A stretch of 34,414 bases of DNA from Hominisplanchenecus murintestinalis (GTDB lineage: Bacteria; Bacillota; Clostridia; Lachnospirales; Lachnospiraceae), in contig SRZB01000035.1 of the NCBI GenBank assembly GCA_004793585.1, forward strand, positions 1-34,414, in the 5' to 3' direction. Made by a program: the position numbers and the translations under genes. Below the pieces are notes generated by a model. That model did not search any database. It was not told the DNA's origin and saw only the letters and a program-made list of their open reading frames with translations. Position 1 is the first letter of the stretch. Each line of letters begins with the position of its first letter. Shown one piece after another: positions 24,466 to 32,540 of this stretch.

Positions 24466-25551
24466 ATGGATAAAAAATTGAAAGTAGGTATTTTAGGAGC
24501 TACCGGGATGGTGGGGCAGAGATTTATTTCCCTGCTGGAAAATCATCCGTGGTTTGAGGTTGTTACTCTGGCGGCGAGTCCGAGAAGTGCGGGAAAGACT
24601 TATGAGGAGGCAGTGGGCGGCAGATGGAAGATGACTGCCCCGATGCCTGAGGCGGTAAAGAATATCGTTGTTATGAATGTAAATGAAGTAGATAAAGTGG
24701 CTTCCGGCGTTGATTTTGTATTTTCAGCGGTGGATATGTCGAAGGATGAGATAAAGAAAATCGAGGAAGAGTACGCGAAGACAGAAACGCCGGTAGTTTC
24801 CAACAACAGCGCCCACAGATGGACGCCGGATGTGCCGATGGTAGTGCCGGAGATTAACCCGGAGCATTTCGAGGTGATTGAGTTCCAGAAGAAACGCCTG
24901 GGAACGAAAAGAGGTTTTATTGCGGTGAAGCCGAACTGTTCTATCCAGAGTTATGCGCCGGTACTGACGGCGTGGAAAGAGTTTGAGCCCTATGAGGTGG
25001 TAGCGACTACGTATCAGGCGATTTCAGGAGCAGGAAAGACATTCAAAGACTGGCCGGAAATGGTGGAGAATATTATCCCATATATCGGCGGGGAGGAAGA
25101 GAAAAGCGAGATGGAGCCGCTGAGGCTTTGGGGAAAGATTGAGGATGGCGTGATTAAGCCTGCAAAGTCTCCGGTTATCACCTGCCAGTGTATTCGTGTC
25201 CCGGTACTGAACGGGCATACGGCGGCTGTATTTGTGAAATTTAAAAAGAAACCTGCGAAAGAGCAGTTAATCCGGAAGCTTGCAGAGTTCAAAGGCCTGC
25301 CTCAGGAACTGGAGCTGCCAAGCGCGCCGAAGCAGTTTATTAAGTATATGGAAGAGGACAATAGGCCGCAGGTGCAGCTTGATGTAGATTATGAAAACGG
25401 AATGGGAGTTACCGTGGGAAGAATCCGTGAGGATAAGGTTTATGATTTTAAATTTGTGGGGCTTTCCCACAATACTGTCAGGGGCGCGGCAGGCGGCGCC
25501 GTACTGTGTGCAGAGACGCTGACAGCGAAAGGATATATTAAGGCAAAATAG
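24466..25551 (+). CDS. asd: Aspartate-semialdehyde dehydrogenase
   Basis: 361 residues, the longer form of the enzyme. It reduces aspartyl phosphate to aspartate semialdehyde, at the branch to lysine/diaminopimelate and threonine/methionine. The NADPH-binding GILGATGMVGQRF is at 8-20; the catalytic Cys158 lies in KPNCSIQSYAP; GLSHNTVRGAAGGA near the C-terminus is the family's closing block. GAGGAGG precedes the ATG by eight bases. It stands as a single-gene unit with its own promoter and terminator. Confidence 0.96.
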   Translation: MDKKLKVGILGATGMVGQRFISLLENHPWFEVVTLAASPRSAGKTYEEAVGGRWKMTAPMPEAVKNIVVMNVNEVDKVASGVDFVFSAVDMSKDEIKKIEEEYAKTETPVVSNNSAHRWTPDVPMVVPEINPEHFEVIEFQKKRLGTKRGFIAVKPNCSIQSYAPVLTAWKEFEPYEVVATTYQAISGAGKTFKDWPEMVENIIPYIGGEEEKSEMEPLRLWGKIEDGVIKPAKSPVITCQCIRVPVLNGHTAAVFVKFKKKPAKEQLIRKLAEFKGLPQELELPSAPKQFIKYMEEDNRPQVQLDVDYENGMGVTVGRIREDKVYDFKFVGLSHNTVRGAAGGAVLCAETLTAKGYIKAK

Positions 25552-25568
25552 AGTTTTTGAAATAAAGA

Positions 25569-25629
25569 GGCTGCTGCGATTTTAAGGGCGGCGGGCCAAA
25601 GACCGGCCTGCTCCGGCGGCAGCCATTTT
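25569..25629 (+). terminator. Probable terminator of asd
   Basis: GGCTGCTG (25569-25576) pairs with CGGCAGCC (25617-25624), one G-U, enclosing a second GGCC/GGCC pairing, followed by ATTTT. The T-run is short, so efficiency is uncertain. Confidence 0.45.
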
Positions 25630-25660
25630 GCCGTATGCGGACACGTAACGATTCGGGGGT

Positions 25661-25689
25661 TTGCCGGGACAGTTATGTGTATATATGCT
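25661..25689 (+). promoter_or_regulatory. Possible promoter of the ABC transporter operon
   Basis: TTGCCG (25661-25666), 17 bp, TATGCT (25684-25689). The two boxes are moderate matches; the ATG of the ATPase is about 32 bp downstream. Confidence 0.4.
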
Positions 25690-25721
25690 TTATATTATGG
25701 AAAACAAGGGCTGTAAGATAA

Positions 25722-26606
25722 ATGATAAGAGTGAAGAATTTGACAAAAGATTACGGAGGACGGAAGGGAATCTTTGATTTGTCGTTTGAAGTAGAGAACG
25801 GGGAAGTGTTTGGGCTGCTCGGACCGGAAGGCGCAGGGAAAACTACAGTCATCAGCCAGCTTTTGGGATTTGCTTCAGCCAGCCGTGGGCGGTGCTTTAT
25901 TAACGGAAAGAGCTGCCATACCAGGTCGGCGGAAATTATGGAATTTACAGGATATCTGCCGGAAGAGATTTCCCTGCCGGAAGATATGACGGGGCTTGCA
26001 TTTGTGCGTTTTATGGCAGAGATAAAAGGGATTAAAAGTATTGAGAGGGCACAGCAGGTCGCGGAACGTTTTGAGCTGGATTTGGATGAGCGTATCCGAA
26101 AAATGTCCAGGAGAACAAGGAAAAAAGTAGGGATTGTGTGTGCTTTTATGCATGATCCGGCGGTGATTCTGCTGGATGAGCCAATGGGCGGGCTGGATGC
26201 ATTGATGCAGGGGCGGCTCAACGATCTGATTCTGGAAGAGAAAGGCAAGGGAAAGACAATTCTTTTTGCGTCCCATACGTTTGAAGAAGTGGAGCGTATC
26301 TGCGACAGGGTTGGGATGATTAAGAAGGGGCTTATGGTGAATGTAGATGATATTGCGGGAATCCGCGCGGCTAAGAAGAAGTCCTATATTGTGAGTTTTG
26401 CCACAGACGAGGATGCCCAGCGTTTTGCCAGGGAGGGGTTTGAAGTGATAAGCCTCAGCGGACGGCAGATTACAGTCAGCCTGAAGGGAGAAATGATGCC
26501 GCTGGTAAAAGCGCTTGGAAGCTATCAGGTGGTGGGGCTGGAGACGGTGGCGCAGAGCCTGGAGGATGTGTTTATACATTTTTATGGAGGTGATACACGT
26601 GTTTAG
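25722..26606 (+). CDS. ABC transporter ATP-binding protein (ABC-2 exporter type)
   Basis: 294 residues. Walker A GPEGAGKTT (34-42), Walker B VILLDEPMGGLD (148-159) and the H-loop FASHTFEEVERICD are intact. The signature is degenerate: the LSGGQ position reads MSRRT (128-132), although basic variants of this motif are seen in this ABC-2 group. The C-terminal part (about 220-294) is an accessory domain. It probably drives the permease encoded next, whose GTG start overlaps its stop (8 bp). What is moved, for example a peptide or lipid, cannot be said. Confidence 0.9.
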   Translation: MIRVKNLTKDYGGRKGIFDLSFEVENGEVFGLLGPEGAGKTTVISQLLGFASASRGRCFINGKSCHTRSAEIMEFTGYLPEEISLPEDMTGLAFVRFMAEIKGIKSIERAQQVAERFELDLDERIRKMSRRTRKKVGIVCAFMHDPAVILLDEPMGGLDALMQGRLNDLILEEKGKGKTILFASHTFEEVERICDRVGMIKKGLMVNVDDIAGIRAAKKKSYIVSFATDEDAQRFAREGFEVISLSGRQITVSLKGEMMPLVKALGSYQVVGLETVAQSLEDVFIHFYGGDTRV

Positions 26607-27396
26607 CGCCCCTCTTTTGAAACGGACAATAAAGACGAGTGGAAAGCTATGGATGATTTTCACGGGTATCTTAGTCCTACAGATGTTTCTGGTACTGAGT
26701 ATGTTTGCTTCGGCGCCGGGAAACGGCCGTGTATTCCGTGGGATTCCTGCGGAAATAGCGGCAGTGCTTGGAATAGATATGGGAGCGGATGCTTTAACTG
26801 CATATCTGGCGTCTCATTCGTTTGCTTTTTTTAATCCTCTTATTTCCATGATTTACGGAAGTATTGCCGCGAACAGGCTGGTGGCGCAGAAGGTAGAGTC
26901 GGGTACTATGGTATATCTCCTGGCATCGCCAAATAAGAGAGAGCGTATCGCAGGAACTCAGGCTGTTTTTCTGGCGGCGGGGCTTTTTGCGATGTTTTTG
27001 TGTACGACAGCGGCAGGGCTGGGCGCCTGCGCTGTATTTTTTCGGGGAAAGCTGGAGATAGTTCCGTTCTTGCTGTTGAATGCCGGAGGCTTCTGCCTGG
27101 CGTTCTGTCTGAGCGGTATCAGTTTCATGGCTTCCTGTATCAGTAATGATACCAGATTTTCCCTGACAATTGGGGCGGGGATTCCGATGATTTTCCTGTT
27201 GATACGGATGCTGGCAAACCTGGGAGGAAGTCTGGAAGCATTGGAGTTTGCAACTATGTTTACGTTATTTAATACTGCGGACGTCCTGGAAGAAAGCATG
27301 AGCGTTTTCTGGAAGTTTCCGCTTCTGGCAGTTGTGGGAGCGGTATTTTATCAGATAGGGATGAAGCAGTTTGCAAAGAAAGACTTGCCGGTTTAG
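26599..27396 (+). CDS. ABC-2 type transporter permease
   Basis: 265 residues from the GTG at 26599, with GGAGG (26586-26590) eight bases upstream. Six membrane helices are visible: LWMIFTGILVLQMFLVLSMF, FAFFNPLISMIYGSIAA, AVFLAAGLFAMFLCTTAAG, a long one around 155-180 in which a Gly-Phe-Cys-Leu pattern repeats, SLTIGAGIPMIFLLIRML and FPLLAVVGAVFYQIGM. The extracellular loop between helices 1 and 2 is large. It pairs with the ATPase just upstream; the start codons overlap. Confidence 0.85.
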   Translation: MFSAPLLKRTIKTSGKLWMIFTGILVLQMFLVLSMFASAPGNGRVFRGIPAEIAAVLGIDMGADALTAYLASHSFAFFNPLISMIYGSIAANRLVAQKVESGTMVYLLASPNKRERIAGTQAVFLAAGLFAMFLCTTAAGLGACAVFFRGKLEIVPFLLLNAGGFCLAFCLSGISFMASCISNDTRFSLTIGAGIPMIFLLIRMLANLGGSLEALEFATMFTLFNTADVLEESMSVFWKFPLLAVVGAVFYQIGMKQFAKKDLPV

Positions 27397-27417
27397 CAGG
27401 CAGGCATGAGGTTTTGG

Positions 27418-29418
27418 ATGTCGAAAGCATTATATATAGCCGAAAAGCCCAGTGTGGCGCAGGAATTTGCAAAAGCACTGAAAAGGAATACATCCAGGCG
27501 GGATGGTTACCTGGAAGGTGAGGATGTGATTATTACCTGGTGCGTAGGGCATCTGGTGACAATGAGTTATCCTGAGATTTATGATCCCAAATATAAGCGG
27601 TGGAGCCTGGAAACGCTTCCTTTTATACCGGATAAATTTCTGTATGAGGTGATACCGGGCGTTCAGAAGCAGTTTAAAATCGTAAGTGGGCTGCTGAACC
27701 GCAAGGATGTGGATACGATTTATGTGTGTACTGACTCCGGGCGCGAAGGTGAGTATATTTACAGGCTGGTGGAGCAGGAGGCACAGGTAGAAGGAAAGCA
27801 GAGAAAGCGTGTGTGGATTGATTCCCAGACAGAAGAGGAAATTCTGCACGGAATAGAGACAGCGAAGGATTTGTCGGCATATGATAATCTGTCGGAAGCC
27901 GCTTATCTGCGGGCAAAAGAGGACTACTTGATGGGAATTAATTTTTCCCGCCTTCTGACACTAAAATACGGAAATCTGCTCTCGAACTGTATGGGCACGA
28001 AATACACAGTGATTTCCGTGGGACGTGTGATGAGCTGTGTGCTGGGCATGATTGTACGGAGGGAAAGAGAAATCCGGCAGTTCGTAAAGACGCCTTTTTA
28101 CCGTGTGCTGAATATATTAGATTATAACGGGAAAAATTTTGACGGGGAATTCCGGGCGGTGGAAGGCTCGGCCTATTTTCAGTCTCCAAAGCTTTATAAG
28201 GAAAATGGCTTTAAGGAGAAAAAGGACGCGGAAGAGCTGATAGAAAAGCTGTCTCAGGAGCCGCCTCTTAAAGCAAGGGTGAAATCTATTGAGCGGAAGA
28301 AGGAAAATAAAAATCCGCCGCTGCTGTATAATCTGGCAGAGCTGCAAAACGACTGTTCCCGGATGTTTAAAATCAGCCCTGATGAAACGCTGCGTATTGT
28401 GCAGGAACTTTATGAAAAAAAGCTGGTGACTTATCCAAGGACGGACGCCAGGGTGCTTTCTACCGCGGTGGCAAAGGAAATCCATAAGAATATCGGGGGG
28501 CTGAAAGGCATACCTTGGGCAGAGGGCTTTGCAGAGGAAGTGCTGGAGGCAGGCACGCATAAGAAAATAGCGTCTACCCGCTATGTAAATGATAAGCAGA
28601 TTACTGACCACTATGCAATCATTCCTACGGGGCAGGGGCTCGGGGCGCTGCGATCTCTGTCAGAGCGTTCGGTGGGTGTGTACCAGGCAGTAGTGAGGAG
28701 GTTTTTGAGCATTTTTTACCCGGCTGCGGTTTATCAGAAAGTGAGTCTGGTGACGGAGATGTCGGGGGAAGCTTTTTTCAGCAACTTTAAAGTGTTGGTT
28801 TCTGAGGGCTATCTGAAAGTGGCAGGCATACCGAAGGAGAGCAAAAAGAAGGACGAAGAAGCGGAAGTAAAAGCGGACGCGGCGTTTATTGAGGCTCTGA
28901 AAAATCTGAAAAAGGGGATGGAGCTTCCGGTAGAAGCGCTGCAGATAAAGGAAAGCGAGACTTCTCCGCCCAAACGGTACAATTCCGGTTCGATGATTCT
29001 GGCAATGGAAAACGCAGGGCAGCTGATAGAGGACGAAGAGCTGCGGGCGCAGATAAAAGGAAGCGGTATCGGAACGAGCGCGACCCGGGCAGAAATTCTC
29101 AAAAAGCTTGTGGCGAATAAGTATATCGCCCTAAATAAAAAGACTCAGATTCTGAACCCTACGCTTCTGGGGGAGATGATTTACGAGGTAGTGAACGCGT
29201 CGATAAAATCCCTGTTGAATCCAGAGCTGACGGCAAGCTGGGAGAAAGGGCTTACTTATGTGGCGGAAGGAGAAATTACTCCGGATGAATATATGGAGAA
29301 GCTTACGGGCTTCATCCGGGGAAGGACTGCGAATGTGCTGCAAAATAACCATAGTTATGTGCTGCGCAATAATTTCCGTGTTGCCGCAGAATTTTATAAG
29401 AAAGGGGCGAAAAAATGA
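27418..29418 (+). CDS. topB: DNA topoisomerase III (TopB-type, type IA)
   Basis: 666 residues from the ATG at 27418; the ATG at 27406 is less likely, since GAGG sits between them. The toprim domain starts with KALYIAEKPSVAQ (catalytic Glu9) and has CTDSGREGEYIYRL. The active-site Tyr339 lies in LVTYPRTDARVLS. The usual cysteine zinc-finger tail is absent, as in many TopB proteins. Type IA topoisomerases cut and rejoin one strand to decatenate or relax DNA. A second copy of such genes is often plasmid- or ICE-borne, but neighbours here are housekeeping. Its TGA overlaps the next ATG. Confidence 0.93.
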   Translation: MSKALYIAEKPSVAQEFAKALKRNTSRRDGYLEGEDVIITWCVGHLVTMSYPEIYDPKYKRWSLETLPFIPDKFLYEVIPGVQKQFKIVSGLLNRKDVDTIYVCTDSGREGEYIYRLVEQEAQVEGKQRKRVWIDSQTEEEILHGIETAKDLSAYDNLSEAAYLRAKEDYLMGINFSRLLTLKYGNLLSNCMGTKYTVISVGRVMSCVLGMIVRREREIRQFVKTPFYRVLNILDYNGKNFDGEFRAVEGSAYFQSPKLYKENGFKEKKDAEELIEKLSQEPPLKARVKSIERKKENKNPPLLYNLAELQNDCSRMFKISPDETLRIVQELYEKKLVTYPRTDARVLSTAVAKEIHKNIGGLKGIPWAEGFAEEVLEAGTHKKIASTRYVNDKQITDHYAIIPTGQGLGALRSLSERSVGVYQAVVRRFLSIFYPAAVYQKVSLVTEMSGEAFFSNFKVLVSEGYLKVAGIPKESKKKDEEAEVKADAAFIEALKNLKKGMELPVEALQIKESETSPPKRYNSGSMILAMENAGQLIEDEELRAQIKGSGIGTSATRAEILKKLVANKYIALNKKTQILNPTLLGEMIYEVVNASIKSLLNPELTASWEKGLTYVAEGEITPDEYMEKLTGFIRGRTANVLQNNHSYVLRNNFRVAAEFYKKGAKK

Positions 29419-30083
29419 TGGATACATGTAGGATCAAAAACCTGTATAATTTGGACGAAACTATCGCGAAAGATTTGTTCGAAGGGGCGGAATATCCCTG
29501 GGAGGTGCTGCCGAAAATCAGTGATTTCATAATGGAGCTGGGAAATACGCTGAGCGAAGAGGAGTATGAGAAGCGGGGAGAGGATATCTGGGTCGCAAAG
29601 TCGGCAAAAGTAGCGGAAAGCGCGTATATCCACGGTCCGGCGATTATCGGAAAAGAGGCAGAGGTACGCCACTGCGCATTTATACGGGGAAATGCCCTGG
29701 TAGGCGAGGGGGCTGTCGTAGGAAATTCTACAGAGCTGAAAAATGTGGTTCTCTTTAATAAAGTACAGGTGCCCCATTATAATTATGTAGGCGATTCTAT
29801 CCTGGGATATAAGGCGCATATGGGCGCAGGCTCTATTACGTCGAACGTAAAATCAGACAAAAAGCCGGTCATTGTCAAAGCCGGAACAGAGCGCCTGGAG
29901 ACAGGGCTGAAAAAGTTTGGAGCCATGATTGGCGATGAGGTGGAAGTCGGATGCGGCTCTATCCTGAATCCGGGCACGGTTGTTGGGCCGCGCAGTAGTA
30001 TTTACCCTTTGTCGTCGGTGCGTGAGGTAGTTCCGGCAGACAGTATTTATAAAAAACGCGGGGAAGTGGCAGAGAAAATGTGA
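29415..30083 (+). CDS. Left-handed beta-helix (hexapeptide-repeat) protein, NTP-transferase/GlmU-like
   Basis: 222 residues; ATGATG start overlaps the topB stop. After a short helical N-terminal part (LDETIAKDLFEGAEYPWEVLP), hexapeptide repeats run to the end (IHGPAIIGKEAEVRHCAFIRGNALVGEGAVVGNSTELKN), with the sequence HYNYVGDSILGYKAHMGAGS and closing GCGSILNPGTVVGPRSSIYP. This matches the left-handed beta-helix family whose best-known members are the acetyltransferase part of GlmU, but the nucleotidyl-transferase half is missing. It may be an acyltransferase acting on a nucleotide sugar, or a binding protein. It is followed by a strong terminator. Confidence 0.75.
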   Translation: MMDTCRIKNLYNLDETIAKDLFEGAEYPWEVLPKISDFIMELGNTLSEEEYEKRGEDIWVAKSAKVAESAYIHGPAIIGKEAEVRHCAFIRGNALVGEGAVVGNSTELKNVVLFNKVQVPHYNYVGDSILGYKAHMGAGSITSNVKSDKKPVIVKAGTERLETGLKKFGAMIGDEVEVGCGSILNPGTVVGPRSSIYPLSSVREVVPADSIYKKRGEVAEKM

Positions 30084-30102
30084 ATGAAGGGAATAACAGA
30101 GC

Positions 30103-30128
30103 GCCGGGGTGGAAGCCCCGGCATTTTT
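30103..30128 (+). terminator. Intrinsic terminator after the topB operon
   Basis: GCCGGGG (30103-30109) pairs with CCCCGGC (30116-30122) around a 6-nt loop, followed by ATTTTT. Confidence 0.85.
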
Positions 30129-30138
30129 GAATTGATAG

Positions 30139-30167
30139 TTGACAAATTATATTATACAGCATATAAT
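30139..30167 (+). promoter_or_regulatory. Consensus sigma-A promoter of the PadR-DUF1700-DUF4097-PspC operon
   Basis: TTGACA (30139-30144), exactly 17 bp, TATAAT (30162-30167): a perfect match to the sigma-A consensus, and the strongest promoter in the window. It is overlapped by the palindrome at 30148-30170. Confidence 0.85.
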
Positions 30168-30170
30168 ATA
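30148..30170. promoter_or_regulatory. Candidate PadR operator
   Basis: Perfect 9-bp inverted repeat TATATTATA (30148-30156) and TATAATATA (30162-30170) around a 5-bp centre, covering the promoter spacer and the whole -10 box. Binding would block polymerase. PadR proteins bind comparable AT-rich palindromes, so the gene product at 30222 is the likely ligand and would autoregulate. Confidence 0.65.
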
Positions 30171-30221
30171 GAAAATAAAGTAATATTATAAAAGTAAAAA
30201 AGAAGTAAGCGAGGTGATGGA

Positions 30222-30542
30222 ATGGTATTTAATACGGGTGCGGCATTGTTGGATGCTATTGTGCTCGCTGTGGTTTCCAAGGAGGAGGAGGGTACTTATG
30301 GATACCGTATCACCCAGGATGTGCGCTTGGCGCTTGAGGTTTCTGAATCAACCTTGTATCCGGTGCTCCGACGGCTGCAGAAGGATGACTGCCTGGAGGT
30401 ATATGACAGGGAGTTTGGAGGGCGGAACCGCCGCTATTACAAAATTACGGAAAAAGGCAGCGTGCAGCTGAATCTGTACATTGCAGAGTGGAGGGAGTAT
30501 TCGTCAAAAATTATGAAAATATTTACAGGAGGAGCAGTATGA
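30222..30542 (+). CDS. PadR-family transcriptional repressor
   Basis: 106 residues; GAGGTG (30210-30215) precedes the ATG. The winged helix covers about 12-85: LDAIVLAVVSKEEEGTYGYRITQ, SESTLYPVLRRLQKDDCLEVYDREFGGRNRRYYKITEKG, the classic PadR core. PadR regulators sense envelope stress, phenolics or drugs and repress nearby genes. Location at the head of the operon, with a perfect palindrome over the promoter, suggests autoregulation and control of the DUF1700/DUF4097/PspC genes. The C-terminal helix is short (PadR-s1-like). Its stop overlaps the DUF1700 start. Confidence 0.93.
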   Translation: MVFNTGAALLDAIVLAVVSKEEEGTYGYRITQDVRLALEVSESTLYPVLRRLQKDDCLEVYDREFGGRNRRYYKITEKGSVQLNLYIAEWREYSSKIMKIFTGGAV

Positions 30543-31264
30543 GCCGTACAGAATATATGAAACAATTGGCTTATCTTTTACAGGATGTTCCAGACAACGA
30601 AAAGGAAGAGGCGCTGTCCTGGTATGAGGATTATTTTGATGAGGCGGGACCGGAGAAGGAGCAGGAAGTAATACAGACTCTGGGCAGCCCGGAGCGGGTA
30701 GCTGCCATTATCAAAGATGGGCTGAACGGCGGGAACGATGAGGCAGGCGAGTATACGGAGCGGGGCTATCAGGACGACCGTTTTCGTGAGGACAACAAAG
30801 TTCCGCAGCCGAGAGTTGGGAATCTGCATGAAGATAAAGATGAGAATTACAGATATTATGAAGGCGGGGAGCCGGAAAAGAGAAAGAGGAGCAGGGGAGA
30901 GATTCTTCTGATTATCATGTTGTGCATTGTTGCATTTCCGGTGCTGCTGGGAGCTGCCGGAGGAATCTTTGGAGGGATTATGGGGCTGCTGGGCGGCGTC
31001 ATGGGAGTTCTGATCGTAGTTCCTGTATGTGCGTTTGCAGCAATTATTCTTGGAGTTGTATTTGTGGGAACTGGATTTGCGAAAGTTTTTCTGGCGCCCG
31101 GACTGGGATTTCTTTTGCTTGGCAGCGGATTTCTGGCGTTCGCAGTGGGAATCCTTCTGACGCTGGCCTGCATTTGGGTGATTCGGAAAGTTATTCCGTG
31201 GACACTTCGGAAATTTACGGAGCTGTGCAGGAAGATTTTTAAGAAAGGGGGATATGCCGCATGA
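30539..31264 (+). CDS. DUF1700-family membrane protein
   Basis: 241 residues; AGGAGGAG precedes the ATG, which overlaps the PadR stop (ATGA). The N-terminal block MSRTEYMKQLAYLLQDVPDN, then EALSWYEDYFDEAGPEKE and LGSPERVAAIIKDGL, is the DUF1700 core (about 1-65). A polar linker (about 66-120) leads to three or four Gly-rich membrane helices (about 123-220, with AAGGIFGGIMGLLGGVMGVL), and a basic C-terminus. DUF1700/HAAS proteins commonly sit between PadR and DUF4097 genes and are thought to be membrane partners in stress response; the biochemical role is unknown. Confidence 0.85.
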   Translation: MSRTEYMKQLAYLLQDVPDNEKEEALSWYEDYFDEAGPEKEQEVIQTLGSPERVAAIIKDGLNGGNDEAGEYTERGYQDDRFREDNKVPQPRVGNLHEDKDENYRYYEGGEPEKRKRSRGEILLIIMLCIVAFPVLLGAAGGIFGGIMGLLGGVMGVLIVVPVCAFAAIILGVVFVGTGFAKVFLAPGLGFLLLGSGFLAFAVGILLTLACIWVIRKVIPWTLRKFTELCRKIFKKGGYAA

Positions 31265-32007
31265 GGAAATCAACAAAGATCTGGCTGATTATAGCGGCGG
31301 TATTGGCTGTAGTGGGAATCGCATTCTGTATTGCCGGCGCGGCATGCGGCGTGAGTCTTTCGGAGCTGCGGGATATCCCGTTTTACAGGGAACGCATCAG
31401 GGAGCACGAAGGAACAGATAGGGATGATTTTGAGTTCAGCCAGGATTTTGACGGAATTGAGAAGCTTGATCTTGAGATTGACGTTACGGAAATGACAATT
31501 ACGGAGAGCCAGGATGGGAGTTTCCACGTATATGGCTCACATCTCGGAAAGTCTTTCGAGTGCCGCCAGGATGGAAAGACATTGAAGCTGAAAAGTGAGA
31601 GGGAATTTTTCTTGTCGGCAGGCAGAGAGGAAACGATTACCATCGAAGTACCGAAAGGGACGGTTTTTCAGAAGGTGGAAATGGAGGTAGGAGTGGGAAG
31701 CCTGGAAGCTGAATGGCTGGACTGCGAAAAACTGAAACTTGAATGCGGGGTAGGCAGTGTTTTGGTAAACGGGCAGATAAGAGACGGCGGCGAGATTGAA
31801 TGCGGAGTAGGAGAAGTAGTTCTGGCTCTGGATAATAAAGAGGAAGATTTTGACTATAAAGTATCCTGCGGAATCGGAAGTGTGCTTGTGGGAGAGAATA
31901 GCTACAGCGGGATTCCGGGAGAAAAGAAAATTGACAATGGGGCAGGACGCAAGATGGAAATCGAGTGCGGTATAGGAAGCGTTGCAGTGACTTTTGAGGG
32001 CGAATAG
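31261..32007 (+). CDS. DUF4097-family surface-exposed beta-repeat protein
   Basis: 248 residues; start overlaps the DUF1700 stop. One N-terminal membrane helix (about 7-29), then an ectodomain of short beta-strands that carries repeated C-G-[VI]-G-[SE] units: 162-166, 181-185, 203-207 and 236-240, plus an earlier VGVGS at 143-147 without Cys. This is the DUF4097/LiaG-like right-handed beta fold. Four regularly placed Cys outside the membrane are unusual. Role in envelope-stress sensing, probably with PspC and DUF1700, is inferred from family and context. Confidence 0.8.
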   Translation: MRKSTKIWLIIAAVLAVVGIAFCIAGAACGVSLSELRDIPFYRERIREHEGTDRDDFEFSQDFDGIEKLDLEIDVTEMTITESQDGSFHVYGSHLGKSFECRQDGKTLKLKSEREFFLSAGREETITIEVPKGTVFQKVEMEVGVGSLEAEWLDCEKLKLECGVGSVLVNGQIRDGGEIECGVGEVVLALDNKEEDFDYKVSCGIGSVLVGENSYSGIPGEKKIDNGAGRKMEIECGIGSVAVTFEGE

Positions 32008-32035
32008 GAAAACAGATTTCAGAAAGGAAAAGGAT

Positions 32036-32218
32036 ATGTCGAAAAAATTATACAAATCAAGAACAAATCAGATGCTGTGCGGAGTGTGTGGCGGAATCGG
32101 GGAATATTTAAATATAGACCCCACGTTAATCCGTCTTCTGGCAGTGCTGCTGGGATGTACTACCACAGGAATTGTTATTTATATTGTAGCCGCAGTTATT
32201 ATACCTTATGAGTATTAA
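32036..32218 (+). CDS. PspC-domain membrane protein
   Basis: 60 residues from the ATG at 32036 (AAAGGAAAAGG upstream). The core KLYKSRTNQMLCGVCGGIGEYLNIDPTLIRLLAVLLG is the PspC domain, followed by a membrane helix (about 35-56) and a short tail. PspC belongs to phage-shock-type envelope-stress systems. It ends the PadR operon. The minimal length means it consists of the PspC unit alone. Confidence 0.9.
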   Translation: MSKKLYKSRTNQMLCGVCGGIGEYLNIDPTLIRLLAVLLGCTTTGIVIYIVAAVIIPYEY

Positions 32219-32255
32219 GCTTTGTGGGCAATCAGCCAATCAGAACGATTTGGCT

Positions 32256-32284
32256 GTATAAATACGCGTAAATGGGCCATACTC
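32256..32284 (+). promoter_or_regulatory. Sigma-G/F-like forespore promoter of the SASP gene
   Basis: GTATA (32256-32260), 17 bp, CATACTC (32278-32284). The -35 fits the forespore-sigma form (G-H-A-T-R), and the -10 fits CATnnTA in six of seven positions. It lies about 30 nt upstream of the SASP start. Forespore control is what SASP genes normally have. Confidence 0.5.
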
Positions 32285-32316
32285 CAGAAAAAGCCAGAAA
32301 GGAGTATGGTCTACTT

Positions 32317-32520
32317 ATGTCTAAGAAAGAAAAGAAGATCGATTTGGAAAATCTTACGCCGGAGGAAGAACTGAAGTATGAAATTGCAGAAGAACTGGGG
32401 CTTCTGGAGCGTGTTATGGAGAATGGATGGAAGTCATTGTCTGCTAAAGAAACGGGACGCATCGGCGGACTGATGACGAAAAGGAAAAAGCAGATGCGGG
32501 CAGAAGCGATGGAACAGTAA
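32317..32520 (+). CDS. Alpha/beta-type small acid-soluble spore protein (SASP)
   Basis: 67 residues from the ATG at 32317, with AAAGGAG twelve bases upstream; the ATG at 32272 would lie before the ribosome site. The core LTPEEELKYEIAEELGLLERV followed by NGWKSLSAKETGRIGGLMTKRKK matches the two conserved helices of alpha/beta SASPs, including the GRIGG turn and the K-Y-E-I-A block that contains the GPR cleavage region. SASPs coat and protect DNA in the spore core. The internal linker is shorter and more charged than in the Bacillus proteins, as in clostridial members. A forespore-type promoter precedes it. Confidence 0.88.
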   Translation: MSKKEKKIDLENLTPEEELKYEIAEELGLLERVMENGWKSLSAKETGRIGGLMTKRKKQMRAEAMEQ

Positions 32521-32540
32521 AGAAAATGGCGAGGGGAAGT

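Noticed and set aside
27418-29418. topB as a sign of an integrated conjugative element
   Set aside because: Neighbours are ordinary chromosomal genes, no relaxase, integrase or attachment site is visible, and the TraX-like gene is of the chromosomal type.
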